Origin: Telluria mixta
GTDB lineage: Bacteria; Pseudomonadota; Gammaproteobacteria; Burkholderiales; Burkholderiaceae_D
Length of the DNA: 64,000 nucleotides
NCBI RefSeq assembly: GCF_029223865.1
Contig: NZ_CP119520.1
Span: 124,001 to 188,000 of the forward strand
Direction of reading: 5' to 3'
The position numbers and the translations under genes are program-made. How positions within the stretch are numbered: position 1 is the stretch's first letter; each line of letters starts with the position of its first letter. Positions 39,993 to 52,781 of this stretch are shown one piece after another. The notes under the pieces are model-generated. The model was not told the origin of the DNA. It did not search any database and was given only the letters and a program-made list of their open reading frames with translations.

Positions 39993-41168
39993 TTAGTTCA
40001 TCACGTTCAGTTCTTCGGTGCGGCGCGGCGGGTAGGTCTCCCACTTGCTGCACCCCGGGCATTGCCAGTAATACTGGCGCGCCTTGAAACCACAATGGCT
40101 GCACTGGTAGCGCGCCAGCTTCTGCGTGTACCCGTGCACCAGGTTCTTCACCATCGACAGCTCTTCCCACACGTTCGCCGGCGCATCCATCAGGCGCGCT
40201 TCCAGCAGCTTGTCGAGACCGAGCAGGGTCGGATTGCGGCGCAGCTCTTCCACCACCAGCTGTTTGGCAGCGTCCACGCCGTTGAGTTCAATGACGGCCT
40301 TGAAGACGACCTCGATCAGGTCAATCGACGACGCTTCTTCGAGGTAGGAGCGCAGCAGGTTGACGCCTTCCTGCGGGCGGCCGACGGCGCGGTAGCCATC
40401 CATCAGGCGCGTGGCGACGAGGGCCGCGTGCGGCACGCTTTGCTGCTCCACGCGGCGCCACGTCTTCAGCGCGCCTTCGATGTCGCCTTCGGCCTTGAGG
40501 GCGTCGCCGCACAGCATCGTCGCGCGCACGCTCTTGCGGTCGGTCTGCAGGGCCTTGTCCAGCAGCGCCTTCGCTTCGTCCGAATGCATGTGCACGAGGG
40601 CGTCCTGCGCCAGCTCGCAATAGAACTGGGCGATTTCCTTGTGATACGCGCCGGCGCCGGATTCCATCAGGCCTTCGGCGGCGGCGATCGCGCGGCGCCA
40701 TTCCTTTTCGCGCTGGAAGATCTCGAGCAGCGCGCGGCGGGCCTGCACGCCGTACTGCGTGTCGACGAGCAGGTTGAACGTCTCTTCGGCGCGGTCCAGC
40801 AGGCCCGCCTTCAGGTAGTCCATCCCGAGTTCGTACTGCGCGTGCACCTGCTGCTCGATCGGCAGGTCGGGACGCGACAGGAGGTTCTGGTGAACGCGGA
40901 TCGCGCGCTCCGTCTCGCCGCGGCGGCGGAACAGGTTACCCAGGGCGAAGTGCATGTCGGCCGTTTCGGGATCGAGCTTGACGATCTCGATGAAGGCGTC
41001 GATGGCCTTGTCCGGCTGTTCGTTGAGGAGGAAATTCAGGCCCTTGAAATAGCCGCGCGGGAGGCTGCGCGATTCGGAGACCAGTTGCTTGATGTCGACG
41101 CGGGCGGCGATCCAGCCGAGGGCAAAAAAGACGGGGATGCCGAGCAGCCACCAGATTTCAAATTCCAT
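39993..41168 (-). CDS. lapB: LPS assembly regulator LapB (YciM)
   Basis: Inner-membrane-anchored TPR protein that controls LPS synthesis, in E. coli by steering FtsH degradation of LpxC. The 391-residue protein has one N-terminal helix (4-21), a run of TPR repeats (about 65-340), and a C-terminal rubredoxin-like zinc knuckle with cysteines at 356, 359, 370 and 373. It follows lapA by 30 bases, the standard pairing. Confidence 0.96.
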   Translation of the reverse strand: MEFEIWWLLGIPVFFALGWIAARVDIKQLVSESRSLPRGYFKGLNFLLNEQPDKAIDAFIEIVKLDPETADMHFALGNLFRRRGETERAIRVHQNLLSRPDLPIEQQVHAQYELGMDYLKAGLLDRAEETFNLLVDTQYGVQARRALLEIFQREKEWRRAIAAAEGLMESGAGAYHKEIAQFYCELAQDALVHMHSDEAKALLDKALQTDRKSVRATMLCGDALKAEGDIEGALKTWRRVEQQSVPHAALVATRLMDGYRAVGRPQEGVNLLRSYLEEASSIDLIEVVFKAVIELNGVDAAKQLVVEELRRNPTLLGLDKLLEARLMDAPANVWEELSMVKNLVHGYTQKLARYQCSHCGFKARQYYWQCPGCSKWETYPPRRTEELNVMN

Positions 41169-41198
41169 ATGTTGTTCTTATTGATTACTGAATAACGT

Positions 41199-41504
41199 TC
41201 AGGCGCGCGGCGCGACGCTGTCCGGCTGCGGCGCATTGGCGGCGGTACCGGCCGCGCTCTGCAGGGCCTGGATCGTGTGCTTGTGCTGCGAGCTTTCGCG
41301 CCGGTGCCGGAACACGGTCGGCGTCACGGCAAGGATGCCGAGGAAGGCGCCGGCGATGAAAAACGCGAGCAGCATCAGCACCAGCGGTCCCCGCACCTCG
41401 TAATTCAGGAAGAAATGCAGGTCGACCTGGTGCGTGTTCTTCAGGGCGAAACTGAAGAACAGGACGAACAGCAGGCATCCGACGATGGTGGAGACGAGTT
41501 TCAT
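41199..41504 (-). CDS. lapA: LapA-family inner-membrane protein (DUF1049)
   Basis: The 101-residue protein has two membrane helices (about 4-20 and 41-63) joined by a short loop with NTHQVDLHFFLNYEV, the DUF1049 hallmark. A polar cytoplasmic tail follows. It is the usual partner of LapB, which lies just downstream. In related genomes lapA directly follows ihfB; here a patatin-like gene intervenes. Confidence 0.9.
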   Translation of the reverse strand: MKLVSTIVGCLLFVLFFSFALKNTHQVDLHFFLNYEVRGPLVLMLLAFFIAGAFLGILAVTPTVFRHRRESSQHKHTIQALQSAAGTAANAPQPDSVAPRA

Positions 41505-41671
41505 CAGCAGGTCCCGAATGAAAAGACGGCAAATGCGCAGTGTCGCATATTTGAAACGATATTCCTAGGACGGCTGACCCGGCCGTTGTGCGCTTGCGGC
41601 GTGATTATACGTGGGTTGCCCGAACGGCATCGGCCCTGCAATGCGTCGTTACATCTTTGCCAATTCCGGCG

Positions 41672-44101
41672 TCAAAAGGCGGCGATCGCGGCGCGCAGCC
41701 GGGACACCAGGTCCGGCACGAGGTGCAGCCGCTGCGCCTCCTCCTCCATCACGCATTCGAATCCCGCCTTCTTCAACGCATGCAGATCGATGGTGGCGCG
41801 GATCGGGTTCGGCAATGTACTGGACAGGATGTCGAACAGGCGGTCGACCGCATGCAGCCGGCCCCACAGATAGTCGTTTTCCCGCGTCGCCCGATTGAGA
41901 AAGCCGCCGAAGCCGGCGAAGGTCCCGCCCAGCAGGACACGCGGGTTGCCGGGTGGGGCCAGGCTGGGCGCGTCGTCCGGGCTGATGCGGTCGACGAGGA
42001 TTTCTTCGATCGGTCCGGTTTCCAACGCCAGCGCGGTGACGGCCGGGTGCAGGATGACGTCCCAGTAAAAATAGCCGAGGTAGCCGGTGAGGATCGCCGT
42101 GCGGTAGCGCGGTTCGAGATTCTGCACGAGCCCCGACGACAATAGCGTATCGGCGTCGTCGTTCTTGCCCGCGAGGTCGCATTCGATACCCAGTCGCCGG
42201 ACCAGTCCGGTCAGCTCCGCATCCCGGTCGGCGACGAACTGCTCGACGTCCATCCGCTGCGCCGTCACGGGCGCGAACAGCGTGCGGCACGTGGCAATCG
42301 CGCGCTCGCTGAGGAAATCGGCAGTGTCGTACATCGCCAGGGCATCGATAAGCTTGTGGACCTGGATCTTGATGAGATCGAGGTCTTCCGCGGCCGCCGC
42401 GTGGAGCTCGCTGGCATCGTATAGATCGCTGATCTCGTGCAGTACGAAATTCAGGCGGCGTTTCTTGTACACGACGCCGAAGTCGATCGTCATCTTGGCG
42501 AACGCGGGCATGTCGACGTTTTCATAGGCGTTTTCCGCCGCAAAGTAGGAGTCGGTGAGGAGGATGGCATGGCGCGCGGCCCACAGTTCGATCGCCTCCT
42601 GCACGCGGTGCGACGCGGTCGATTCCCGGGAAAAGCCGCATGCGCCGGCGATCAGTTCGGCGACGAAATCCAGCGCCTCCAGCACCAGCGTCCGGATGAA
42701 CGAATCGTAGACGATCGGCGTGCCGGCCAGCGCATTGGTCGAGCTGAGGCGCCAATGCCGGAGGTCGTTGACGGTAAACCTGCCCCTGGACCTGCCTTCG
42801 GTGACCTCGTCGACCAGTTTCGCGACCTGCGGCCGGGCGTAGGCAATCGCCTGCTTCAGGCGCCGCACCTGCTTGTTGTAGCGCCCGACGTCCGCCAGCT
42901 CCTTGTAGGTGGGATCCGTGCGCGGCAGGTCGGACAAGGCCCCGCGCAACGTCGCAAAGAAGCCCGGCATCTCCGTTCCCGGCGGCGGCTTGTCGAGCTG
43001 GGAGTGCGGATCGACGAAGATCAGGCGGCGGTCGACCTCGCGGAACGCGCTGTGCGTGCGGATCGCGTCCAGCGTGGCCTTGATCGGCTTGTTGTCGAGG
43101 ATGCTGCCATCGACCAGCACGGCATCCTCGGGTTCCTTGCGCTGATCGCGATATCCGCCAAAATTGTGTTGGATGAATTGCGCACGCGTGGGCCATGGCC
43201 GATGGCGCGCCGCCAGCAGGTCGTCCACTTCCCCGATCCGCGCCGGCGGAAACGCCCCGGGATACGACGCGGATGCGCGAGCGGCGAACGCGAGCGACGG
43301 CACGCTGTCGAGATCGAAGTCGCTGCGCAGGTGCCCGCTTTTCTCATGATAGAGCTGGAAGTGGAACGGACGTCGGTGCTCGCGCTCGGTGAGCACAGGC
43401 GGATCATGGATGAAGATCGAGCGGTCGAGGCCGCGGAAATCCGTCGCCGTGACCAGCAGGTCCAGCCGCGTGCCGGGCGGCAGCAGCGACTCGCCGGCTG
43501 TACCGGGGCGTTCCATCGACGTGAGGCCGTCGAGGATCAGGGTGGCGAGCCGGCGGCCGTCGAGCGGCGGCTTGAACCACCGCGAGCGAAGGAACATCGA
43601 CGCTCTTTCCTGCATTTCGCGATCGATCGGGCCGATGATGAGGCCTTCGTGTTTCAGGCGGGACAGCAACGGTCGGACAAAGGGCCAGAAAAACCACTTG
43701 CTCCAACGCTTCGCCCTGGCATCGGCGTGCAGCAGTTGTCCGATATCCGCGTCGGCCAGCCACATGTCCGTCAACGGCGCCAGGCTCAGATCGTGCGCGA
43801 GCGCGCGGCTCAATGCGACGCCATTCATCGCGCCGGCCGAAGCGCCGGACACCACGTCGACGATCACCTGCAAATCGAATTGCTCGCCGACCGCTTCAAG
43901 GAATCGATAGTAAATGTCTCCCGTCGAATGCTGCGGCTCGTCGGGATAGTGGTCGTGCATGGAGGCGGAACCGTCGTGCCGGTGGTAATGCTTCGACGCG
44001 CGCACGAGGTTGAGGATTTCGCGGTTGATCCCATGCTGGTAGACGGCCAGCGACACGCCGCCGAAGAATACGATTGCCAGCCGTAGTTCTTTCTGTTTCA
44101 T
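41672..44101 (-). CDS. Patatin-like phospholipase with DUF3376-type C-terminus
   Basis: The 809-residue protein has an N-terminal patatin domain. The nucleophile S88 lies in GASAG (86-90), the dyad D331 in DGS, and an oxyanion-type glycine run in FFGGVSLAVYQHG (13-24). A long C-terminal helical region follows, as in DUF3376-containing patatins. No signal peptide is seen, so it is probably cytoplasmic or membrane-associated and hydrolyses lipids. The ATG at 44101 is preceded by an in-frame GTG one codon upstream. It sits between the ihfB terminator and lapA, an unusual place. Confidence 0.88.
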   Translation of the reverse strand: MKQKELRLAIVFFGGVSLAVYQHGINREILNLVRASKHYHRHDGSASMHDHYPDEPQHSTGDIYYRFLEAVGEQFDLQVIVDVVSGASAGAMNGVALSRALAHDLSLAPLTDMWLADADIGQLLHADARAKRWSKWFFWPFVRPLLSRLKHEGLIIGPIDREMQERASMFLRSRWFKPPLDGRRLATLILDGLTSMERPGTAGESLLPPGTRLDLLVTATDFRGLDRSIFIHDPPVLTEREHRRPFHFQLYHEKSGHLRSDFDLDSVPSLAFAARASASYPGAFPPARIGEVDDLLAARHRPWPTRAQFIQHNFGGYRDQRKEPEDAVLVDGSILDNKPIKATLDAIRTHSAFREVDRRLIFVDPHSQLDKPPPGTEMPGFFATLRGALSDLPRTDPTYKELADVGRYNKQVRRLKQAIAYARPQVAKLVDEVTEGRSRGRFTVNDLRHWRLSSTNALAGTPIVYDSFIRTLVLEALDFVAELIAGACGFSRESTASHRVQEAIELWAARHAILLTDSYFAAENAYENVDMPAFAKMTIDFGVVYKKRRLNFVLHEISDLYDASELHAAAAEDLDLIKIQVHKLIDALAMYDTADFLSERAIATCRTLFAPVTAQRMDVEQFVADRDAELTGLVRRLGIECDLAGKNDDADTLLSSGLVQNLEPRYRTAILTGYLGYFYWDVILHPAVTALALETGPIEEILVDRISPDDAPSLAPPGNPRVLLGGTFAGFGGFLNRATRENDYLWGRLHAVDRLFDILSSTLPNPIRATIDLHALKKAGFECVMEEEAQRLHLVPDLVSRLRAAIAAF

Positions 44102-44170
44102 CACCGGGGTCCGCGCAACGGATGGGAGAAGGCAGGGTCATTCTATTCCCATGGGTGCCCGGCTGCAAAA

Positions 44171-44200
44171 AAAAAACGGCGCCCCGAAGGACGCCGTTTT
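44171..44200 (-). terminator. Bidirectional terminator after ihfB
   Basis: The hairpin around ACGGCG/CGCCGT has a long A run on one side and a T run on the other (ten A on the plus strand), 20 bases past the ihfB stop. It separates the rpsA-ihfB block from the patatin gene. Confidence 0.88.
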
Positions 44201-44220
44201 GTGAGTCTGTCGCAGACGAG

Positions 44221-44526
44221 TCAGTCTTCGATGATCGGTTGGCCGACCATCGCATCCACCCGCTCGCGCAACTGCTTGCCCGGTTTGAAGTGGGGCACCC
44301 GTTTTTCGGGCACCATCACCTTGTCGCCGGACTTCGGGTTGCGGCCGATACGGGGCGGCCGGCTGTTCAGGGCAAAGCTGCCGAACCCACGGATCTCGAT
44401 GCGCTGGCCGCTCGAGAGAGCGTTGGTCATCGCATCGAGGATCGTCTTGACGGCGAACTCGGCATCTTTTGCCACCAGCTGAGAATAGCGCTCGGCCAGG
44501 CGGTTGATCAGCTCGGACTTGGTCAT
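44221..44526 (-). CDS. ihfB: Integration host factor beta subunit
   Basis: The 101-residue HU/IHF-family protein bends DNA as a heterodimer with IhfA. The flexible arm carries the conserved [15 protein letters not shown], and FGSF lies at the usual site. It follows rpsA by 17 bases, the typical order in Proteobacteria. A strong terminator ends the transcript. Confidence 0.96.
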   Translation of the reverse strand: MTKSELINRLAERYSQLVAKDAEFAVKTILDAMTNALSSGQRIEIRGFGSFALNSRPPRIGRNPKSGDKVMVPEKRVPHFKPGKQLRERVDAMVGQPIIED

Positions 44527-44543
44527 CTGCTCACTCTCGGTGA

Positions 44544-46250
<1,707 letters not shown>

Positions 46251-46386
46251 AAGTTTTGAGATGTTAGCCAGCAGATCGGCTATATGCGATCTGAACTGGG
46301 TCAAGTTGAACCACACCCGGGACACCCCGGGCACCATAAAACGCCGCTTTAACGGCAGTCCCTACCACTTCAGGGATGAATTCTTG

Positions 46387-47049
46387 TTAGGGGTGCGCGT
46401 ACCAGGCAAGTACCTGTTCGACGGCGTCGTCCGCCGTCATCTGCGAGGTATCGAGGATATGCGCCCCTTCCGCCGGCACCAACGGGGCCACGGCGCGCTG
46501 GGTATCGCGCGCGTCGCGGGCCTGCAAATCCGCCAGCAGATCGTCCATATTAGCAGAAAATCCTTTGTCAATCAATTGCTTATACCGGCGTTGCGCACGT
46601 GCCTCAACACTTGCTGTCAGGAACACCTTCAACTGGGCACCAGGAAAGATCACGGTGCCCATGTCGCGGCCATCCGCAACGAGGCCCGGCGTCTCGCGGA
46701 AGCTCAGTTGCAAGCCATATAACGCCTGGCGCACGGCCGGCAGCGCGGCGATCTTCGATGCCGTATTGCCGACTTCTTCCTGGCGGATGGCGTTGCTCAC
46801 CTCTTCCGTGCCCAGGTAGATGTGGCCGCCGTTGAAGCGGACGGGCAGGTGTTCGGCGACCTTGGCGAGCGCGTGCTCGTCGCGCAGGTCGGTACCGCGG
46901 CGCAGCGCGGACAGCGCGGTCAGGCGGTACAGGGCGCCGGAATCCAGCAGGTGGAAGCCCAGGCGGTCGGCGACCTTGTGGGCCACCGTGCCCTTGCCCG
47001 AGGCGGTCGGGCCGTCAATCGTAATGACGGGAATATTCGAGTTCGGCAT
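46387..47049 (-). CDS. cmk: Cytidylate kinase
   Basis: The 220-residue protein phosphorylates CMP and dCMP. The P-loop region [11 protein letters not shown] is at 11-21, and the conserved [11 protein letters not shown] and the CMP-binding insert are present. It lies 29 bases after aroA and upstream of rpsA, an order shared with many Proteobacteria. Confidence 0.96.
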   Translation of the reverse strand: MPNSNIPVITIDGPTASGKGTVAHKVADRLGFHLLDSGALYRLTALSALRRGTDLRDEHALAKVAEHLPVRFNGGHIYLGTEEVSNAIRQEEVGNTASKIAALPAVRQALYGLQLSFRETPGLVADGRDMGTVIFPGAQLKVFLTASVEARAQRRYKQLIDKGFSANMDDLLADLQARDARDTQRAVAPLVPAEGAHILDTSQMTADDAVEQVLAWYAHP

Positions 47050-47078
47050 GTACTTGTATGTGGTTACCAGTTATCCCA

Positions 47079-48410
47079 TCAGGATAATGTGTCTTGTGCG
47101 ATTCCGGAAAACGTTTCGAAGTAATCCGGGAACGTCTTGGCCACACACTTCGGATCGTTGATGCGCATCGCGTTGCCGCGCCGCGCCGCGCCATCCAGCG
47201 ACGCCAGCGAGAAGCACATCGCCATCCGGTGGTCGTCATAGGTGTCGATCGTCGCATGCGACAGCGTGTCGGGCGGCGTGACGCGGATGTAGTCCGGGCC
47301 CTCTTCCACCGTCGCACCGACCTTGCGCAGCTCCGTCGCCATCGCGGCCAGGCGGTCGGTTTCCTTCACGCGCCAGCTGGCGATGTTGCGCAGCGTACTC
47401 GTGCCGTCCGCGTACAGCGCGGCGACGGCGATCGTCATCGCGGCGTCCGGGATGTGGTTGAAATCGGCGTCGATCGCTTTCAGGACGCCGTTGGACTTCG
47501 CCTCGATCCAGTTGTCGCCCTTCGTGATCGTCGCGCCCATCTGCTCCAGCGCGTCGGCGAAGCGCACGTCGCCCTGGATCGAATCCTTGCCCACGCCTTC
47601 CACGCGCACCGGACCGCCCGCGATGGCGCCCGCGGCCAGGAAGTACGACGCCGACGACGCATCGCCTTCGACGTGGATGCTGCCCGGGCTGCGATACGTC
47701 TGGCCCGGCTGCACGGTGAACGACGCCCAGCCGTCCTGGCCGACCGTCACGCCGAAGCGGCGCATCAGGTTCAGGGTGATCTCGATGTACGGCTTCGAAA
47801 TCAGTTCGCCCACGACCTCGATCGTCACCGGCTTCGCGACCGCCATCAGCGGCGCGGCCATCAGGAGCGCAGTCAGGAACTGGCTCGACACGTTGCCACG
47901 CACGGCGATGCGGTCCGGCTGCACCTTGCCTGCACGGATGTGCAGCGGCGGATAGCCCGGATTGCCCGTGTATTCGATGCTCGCGCCGACGGCATTCAGC
48001 GCGTCGACCAGGTCGCCGATCGGACGCTCGTGCATGCGCTCGACGCCGTGCAAGGTGTAATCGCCGCCGATCACGGCCAGCGCCGCCGTCAGCGGACGGA
48101 TCGCGGTGCCCGCATTCCCCATGAACAGGTCGGCCTGCGCAACGGGCAGCTTGCCGCCGGCGCCGTGCACGACGTGCGTGCGCTCGTCGACTTCTTCCCA
48201 CCGGATGCCCAGCTTTTTCAGGGCGTCCAGCATGACGGACGTGTCGTCCGACGCGAGCAGGTCGTGGATGGTCGTCGTGCCTTCGGACAGCGCGGCCAGC
48301 AGCAAGGTGCGGTTGGAGATACTCTTCGACCCCGGCAGGCGTACGGTGCCCTGTACGCGCATCACGGGTTCGAGGTCGATGTGCTGGGGATAGATTTTAG
48401 CTTGTGTCAT
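47079..48410 (-). CDS. aroA: 3-phosphoshikimate 1-carboxyvinyltransferase (EPSP synthase)
   Basis: The 443-residue protein is the sixth step of the shikimate pathway. [10 protein letters not shown] (25-34, with K29 and S30) binds phosphate, [10 protein letters not shown] contacts PEP, and [10 protein letters not shown] is present near the C-terminus. Its ATG overlaps the tyrA stop as ATGA. The open frame continues 20 codons upstream into tyrA; the family start favours 48410. Confidence 0.96.
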   Translation of the reverse strand: MTQAKIYPQHIDLEPVMRVQGTVRLPGSKSISNRTLLLAALSEGTTTIHDLLASDDTSVMLDALKKLGIRWEEVDERTHVVHGAGGKLPVAQADLFMGNAGTAIRPLTAALAVIGGDYTLHGVERMHERPIGDLVDALNAVGASIEYTGNPGYPPLHIRAGKVQPDRIAVRGNVSSQFLTALLMAAPLMAVAKPVTIEVVGELISKPYIEITLNLMRRFGVTVGQDGWASFTVQPGQTYRSPGSIHVEGDASSASYFLAAGAIAGGPVRVEGVGKDSIQGDVRFADALEQMGATITKGDNWIEAKSNGVLKAIDADFNHIPDAAMTIAVAALYADGTSTLRNIASWRVKETDRLAAMATELRKVGATVEEGPDYIRVTPPDTLSHATIDTYDDHRMAMCFSLASLDGAARRGNAMRINDPKCVAKTFPDYFETFSGIAQDTLS

Positions 48411-49315
48411 TTTCCAGATTCCTGATCGGGTGCCGGCGGTTTTTCCGCGGCTTCGATCGCTTCGGTCCACGCGCGGCGGGCGCGCTGGGCGTTGGCGTAG
48501 GTCGCCTCCAGCGCGGGTCCGTCACTGGCGGCGAGCCGCGCGCGAAGGTGAGTCAATTGAGCGAGATAGGCGTCCAGTTCGCCGAGCAGCGCGTCGCGGT
48601 TCGCGAGGCTGATGTCGCGCCACATTTCCGGAGACGAGCCCGCGATGCGGGTGAAGTCGCGGAAGCCGCTGGCGGCGTACTGGAACAGCAGGTCCGCGTG
48701 CGGCTTGTTGGCGATGTCGTCGACGAGCGCGTACGCGAGGAGGTGCGGCAGGTGGCTGACCGCGGCGAACACCTTGTCGTGTTCCTGCGGCGTGAGCATG
48801 TGGATGATGGCGCCGCACGTGCGCCACGCGGCGGCCACTTTGTCGATGGCCTCCGGCGCATTTTCCGGCAGCGGTGCGAGCACGGTCTTCTTGCCGCGGT
48901 ACAGGTCGGGGATCGCCGCATCCGGGCCGTTCGATTCGCGGCCCGCGATCGGGTGCCCCGGCACGAACTGGGCGATCCTGTCGCCCAGCGCGGCACGCGC
49001 CGCCGCCACGACGTCGGACTTGGTGCTGCCCGCGTCCGTGACGATCGTCTGCGGCTCCAGGTACGGCAGCAGCGACGCGAGGATAGTCCCCGTCTGCGCG
49101 ACGGGCGCCGCCAGCAGCACGAGGTCCGCACCGCGCAGCGCCACTTCCGGCGAGGACGCGGCTTCGTCGATGATGCCGAGTTCGCGCGCACGCGCCAGCG
49201 CCTGCGCGGAGCGTCCCAGACCCACGATGTGGCCCGCGGCGCCGGCCGCCTTCAGCCCCAGCGCGAACGAGCCGCCGATCAGGCCGACGCCGACGATGAC
49301 GACTTTAGAGAACAT
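48407..49315 (-). CDS. tyrA: Prephenate dehydrogenase
   Basis: The 302-residue NAD-dependent enzyme makes 4-hydroxyphenylpyruvate for tyrosine synthesis. The Rossmann motif GVGLIGGS lies at 9-16, and [12 protein letters not shown] holds a catalytic histidine. The ATG at 49315 shares a base with the hisC stop (TGATG), and its own stop overlaps aroA. The gene is tightly coupled in hisC-tyrA-aroA. Confidence 0.94.
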   Translation of the reverse strand: MFSKVVIVGVGLIGGSFALGLKAAGAAGHIVGLGRSAQALARARELGIIDEAASSPEVALRGADLVLLAAPVAQTGTILASLLPYLEPQTIVTDAGSTKSDVVAAARAALGDRIAQFVPGHPIAGRESNGPDAAIPDLYRGKKTVLAPLPENAPEAIDKVAAAWRTCGAIIHMLTPQEHDKVFAAVSHLPHLLAYALVDDIANKPHADLLFQYAASGFRDFTRIAGSSPEMWRDISLANRDALLGELDAYLAQLTHLRARLAASDGPALEATYANAQRARRAWTEAIEAAEKPPAPDQESGK

Positions 49316-50418
49316 CAGCCGAGCGCCTTCTTTAATGCTTCCACGAAGCGCGCATTCTCTTCTGGCAGGCCGATCGAGATGCGCAGCCACTGCGGCAGGC
49401 CGTACGCGCCGACCGGACGCACGATCACGCCCTGCTTCAGCAGCGCCAGGTTCACGCGCGCGCCGGCGCCCTCGTCCTCGCCCACTTTCACGAGCACGAA
49501 GTTGCCGTAGGACGGGACATATTCCAGGCCGAGCTCCTCGAACGCGGCGGTCAGCTGCCGGTAGCCGGCGCGGTTGTTCTCGGCACCCTTCTGCAGGAAT
49601 TCTTTATCATTCAACGCGGCGATGGCGGCGGCCTGCGCGAGCGAATTCACGTTGAACGGCTGGCGGATGCGGTTCATCAGGTCCGTCACGGCCGGCTGGG
49701 CGATGGCGAAGCCGACGCGCAGGCCTGCGAGGCCGTACGCTTTCGAGAACGTGCGCGAGACGATCAGGTTCGGGTATTTGCGCACCCACTGCGTCGATTC
49801 GAACTGGTCCTTCTGCTCGAGGTATTCGTTATAGGCCTCGTCCAGCACAACGACGACCGATGCCGGCACCTTGGCGAGGAATGCCTCGATCTCGGGTGCG
49901 GAGATGAACGTGCCGGTCGGGTTGTTCGGGTTGGCGATGTAGACGAGACGCGTATCCGCATCGATGGCGGCCGCCATCGCATCGAGGTCGTGGCCGTAGT
50001 TTTTCGCGGGGACGACGATGCCGCGCGCGCCGACGCCCTGCGTGGCCAGCGCGTACACGGCGAACGAATACTGCGCGTAGACGACGGCCTGGCCCTTCTG
50101 CACGAACGCGTGGGCCGCGATCTCGAGGATGTCGTTGGAGCCGTTGCCGAGCGTGATCCAGTCGGCCGGCACGTCGTAGCGCTTGGCCAGCGCGGCCTTC
50201 AGCTCGAAGCCGTTGGCGTCCGGGTAGCGGCCGAGTTCCGCGGCGGCGGCAGCCATCGCGGCCCTGGCCGATTCGGGGATGCCGAACGGGTTCTCGTTGG
50301 ACGCCAGTTTGACGATATTGGCTTCATCGAGGCCGAACTCGCGGGCGACTTCGGAAATGGGTTTGCCGGCCTGGTAAGGGGCGATGGCGCGGACGTAATC
50401 GGGACCGAATTGCGACAT
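49315..50418 (-). CDS. hisC: Histidinol-phosphate/aromatic aminotransferase
   Basis: The 367-residue PLP enzyme has fold type I with K226 in SRTFSKAYGL as Schiff-base lysine. It is in the HisC family, but its place between pheA and tyrA suggests use in phenylalanine and tyrosine synthesis; this is the usual hisC2 context. Exact specificity is not readable from sequence. Confidence 0.92.
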   Translation of the reverse strand: MSQFGPDYVRAIAPYQAGKPISEVAREFGLDEANIVKLASNENPFGIPESARAAMAAAAAELGRYPDANGFELKAALAKRYDVPADWITLGNGSNDILEIAAHAFVQKGQAVVYAQYSFAVYALATQGVGARGIVVPAKNYGHDLDAMAAAIDADTRLVYIANPNNPTGTFISAPEIEAFLAKVPASVVVVLDEAYNEYLEQKDQFESTQWVRKYPNLIVSRTFSKAYGLAGLRVGFAIAQPAVTDLMNRIRQPFNVNSLAQAAAIAALNDKEFLQKGAENNRAGYRQLTAAFEELGLEYVPSYGNFVLVKVGEDEGAGARVNLALLKQGVIVRPVGAYGLPQWLRISIGLPEENARFVEALKKALG

Positions 50419-50454
50419 GGGATTCTCTTGGCTGTAGTGGGGTGATTCTGTGAC

Positions 50455-51525
50455 TCAGAGGCCGACGGGATAGGATCCCAATACCTTGAAGAAGGCGGCG
50501 TTGTCCTTGAGTTCTTCGAGTGCGCGGCCGACCGCGGCATCGGCGATGTGACCTTCGACGTCGACGTAGAAGTAGTACTCCCACGTGCCGATGCGGGCCG
50601 GACGCGATTCGAAGCGCGTCATCGACACGCCGTGCTTCGCCAGCGGCGCGAGCAGGCTGTAGACGGCGCCGGCCTTGTTCGGCACTGCCAGCACGATCGA
50701 CGTGCGGTCCTTGCCGGACGGGCCCGTGGCCTGGCTGCCGATGATCAGGAAGCGCGTGCGGTTGTGCGGGTCGTCCTGGATGTGCGCCTGCACGACGCCC
50801 AGCTTGTACTGCTCGCCCGCCATCTCGCTCGCGATCGCGGCGATGGTCGGATCCTGGCTCGCCAGCACGGCCGCTTCCGCGTTCGACGCGACGGCGCGGC
50901 GCTCGATGCCGGGATGATGCAGGTTGAGCCACACCTGGCACTGGGCCAGCGCCTGCGAATGCGCGCACACGACCTTCACGCCGTCCATGCTGCCCGTCTT
51001 CGTCATGAGGCTGTGGTGCACGGGGATCGACACTTCGCCGCTGATGATGGTCGTCGTCGCGAGCATCAGGTCGAGCGTGCGGTTGATGGCGCCCTCGGAC
51101 GAGTTCTCGACCGGGACGACGCCGTAGTCGGCGGTGCCGGCCTCGGTGGCGCGGAACACTTCGTCGATCGACACGCATGGCAGGCCTTCGACGGCGCTGC
51201 CGAACTGCTGGAACACGGCCTGTTCGCTGAACGTGCCGGTGGGACCGAGGAAGGCGACCGTCACGCGCTTTTCCAGCGCGCGGCAGGACGACATGATCTC
51301 GCGGAAGATGGTCTGCACGTCCTGGTTCTTCAGCGGGCCGGGATTGCGCTCGGCGACGCCGCGCAGCACCTGCGCTTCGCGCTCGGGGCGGAACACGGGG
51401 GCATTCGTCTCGGCCTTCACGTGGCCGACTTCCTGCGCGACCTTGCCGCGGCGTGAAAGGAGTTCGAGGATTTGCGCGTCGATCGCATCGATCTGTTCGC
51501 GCAGGGGTTTGAGTTTGTCTGTCAT
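50455..51525 (-). CDS. pheA: Bifunctional chorismate mutase/prephenate dehydratase
   Basis: The 356-residue protein has an AroQ chorismate-mutase domain (1-90, starting LREQIDAIDAQIL), a prephenate-dehydratase domain with GPTGTFSEQA and VENSSEGAINRT and the catalytic TRF (NRTRFLIIG), and a C-terminal ACT domain that carries phenylalanine feedback (FESRP). The ATG at 51525 was chosen over a frame extension of 21 codons. It follows serC by 155 bases, across a REP-like element. Confidence 0.96.
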   Translation of the reverse strand: MTDKLKPLREQIDAIDAQILELLSRRGKVAQEVGHVKAETNAPVFRPEREAQVLRGVAERNPGPLKNQDVQTIFREIMSSCRALEKRVTVAFLGPTGTFSEQAVFQQFGSAVEGLPCVSIDEVFRATEAGTADYGVVPVENSSEGAINRTLDLMLATTTIISGEVSIPVHHSLMTKTGSMDGVKVVCAHSQALAQCQVWLNLHHPGIERRAVASNAEAAVLASQDPTIAAIASEMAGEQYKLGVVQAHIQDDPHNRTRFLIIGSQATGPSGKDRTSIVLAVPNKAGAVYSLLAPLAKHGVSMTRFESRPARIGTWEYYFYVDVEGHIADAAVGRALEELKDNAAFFKVLGSYPVGL

Positions 51526-51550
51526 CGTCTGCTCATGGGTTTCGGTTCGC

Positions 51551-51667
51551 CCGTCATCCCCGCGCACGCGGGGATCCATGCTGATCATCCGGAGTCACGG
51601 CATGGGCATGGCCACGTTGCCGACAAGGGTTCGCTCAGCATGGGTTCCCGCCTGCGCGGGAACGACG
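51551..51667. repeat. REP-like inverted repeat, copy C
   Basis: Left arm CCGTCATCCCCGCGCACGCG, right arm CAGCATGGGTTCCCGCCTGC followed by GGGAACGACG, separated by about 60 bases. It lies between serC and pheA. It shares the inverted GC-rich heads of the copies at 5664 and 11100; the inner part differs (CCATGCTGA type, as in copy D). Confidence 0.78.
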
Positions 51668-51680
51668 AGGATGCGGCGAC

Positions 51681-52769
51681 TCAGCGCCCCGCGAACTCGT
51701 TCAAATAATCGACCAGGGCTTGCACACCCTCGATCGGCATCGCGTTGTAGATCGATGCCCGCATACCGCCGACGGACTTGTGGCCCTTCAGTTGCAGCAG
51801 GCCGCGCGCTTTGGCGCCGGCCAGGAATTGTTCGTTCAAGGATTCATCGCGCAGGTAGAACGGTACGTTCATGCGCGAGCGATATTCGGGCGCCACACGA
51901 TTCTGGTAGAAGTCGTCGGCGTCCAGCGCCGCGTACAGCAGGCGCGCTTTCTCGATGTTGCGGCGCTCCATCTCGGCCACGCCGCCCTGTTTTTTCAGAT
52001 GCGCGAACACGAGGCCCGCGATATAGATGCCATACGTCGGCGGCGTGTTCAGCATCGACTCCGCCTCGGCCACCGCGCGCCAGTTGAACACGCCGGGGCA
52101 GATCGGCAAGGCGTGGCCGAGCAGGTCCTCGCGCACGATCGTGATCGTCAGGCCCGCCGGGCCGATGTTCTTTTGCGCACCGGCGAAGATCACGCCGTAT
52201 TTCGACACGTCGATCCGGCGCGACAGGATGTGCGAGGACATGTCGACGACGAGCGGGGTATCGCCCTGCACGGTCGGCACAAAGCCGATCTCGACGCCGT
52301 CGATGGTCTCGTTCGTGCAGAGGTGCAGGTAGGCCGCGTCCGCGCTCAGCTTCCACGTCTCCTGCGGCGGGACGGTCGTGAAGCGGCTCGCCTCGCCCGA
52401 CGCAGCCACGTTCACGTTCGCATAACGCTGCGCTTCCTTGATCGACTTGCCCGACCACGAACCGGTGTGGACGAAATCAATCGTCGCCGGTTGTGGCTTA
52501 CGACCGACCATGTTCAACGGGATGATCGCGTTCTGGCCGAGGCCACCGCCCTGCAGGAACAGGACCTTGTAATTGTCGGGTATCGCCAGCAGTTCGCGCA
52601 GGTCGGCTTCGGCCTGCTTCGCGATCGAAATGAATTCGGGGCCGCGATGGCTCATCTCCATCACGGACATGCCGCTGCCGTGCCAGTCGAGCATTTCCTC
52701 GGCGGCCTGGCGCAGCACTTCCTTGGGCAGGACGGCGGGGCCGGCGGAGAAGTTGTACACCTGGGTCAT
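51681..52769 (-). CDS. serC: Phosphoserine aminotransferase
   Basis: The 362-residue PLP enzyme converts 3-phosphohydroxypyruvate to phosphoserine, and also acts in PLP synthesis. K200 in [12 protein letters not shown] binds the cofactor. Length and N-terminus ([15 protein letters not shown]) are standard. It lies 12 bases after the DUF2059 gene. Confidence 0.96.
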   Translation of the reverse strand: MTQVYNFSAGPAVLPKEVLRQAAEEMLDWHGSGMSVMEMSHRGPEFISIAKQAEADLRELLAIPDNYKVLFLQGGGLGQNAIIPLNMVGRKPQPATIDFVHTGSWSGKSIKEAQRYANVNVAASGEASRFTTVPPQETWKLSADAAYLHLCTNETIDGVEIGFVPTVQGDTPLVVDMSSHILSRRIDVSKYGVIFAGAQKNIGPAGLTITIVREDLLGHALPICPGVFNWRAVAEAESMLNTPPTYGIYIAGLVFAHLKKQGGVAEMERRNIEKARLLYAALDADDFYQNRVAPEYRSRMNVPFYLRDESLNEQFLAGAKARGLLQLKGHKSVGGMRASIYNAMPIEGVQALVDYLNEFAGR

Positions 52770-52781
52770 CGTCGCTCCTTC

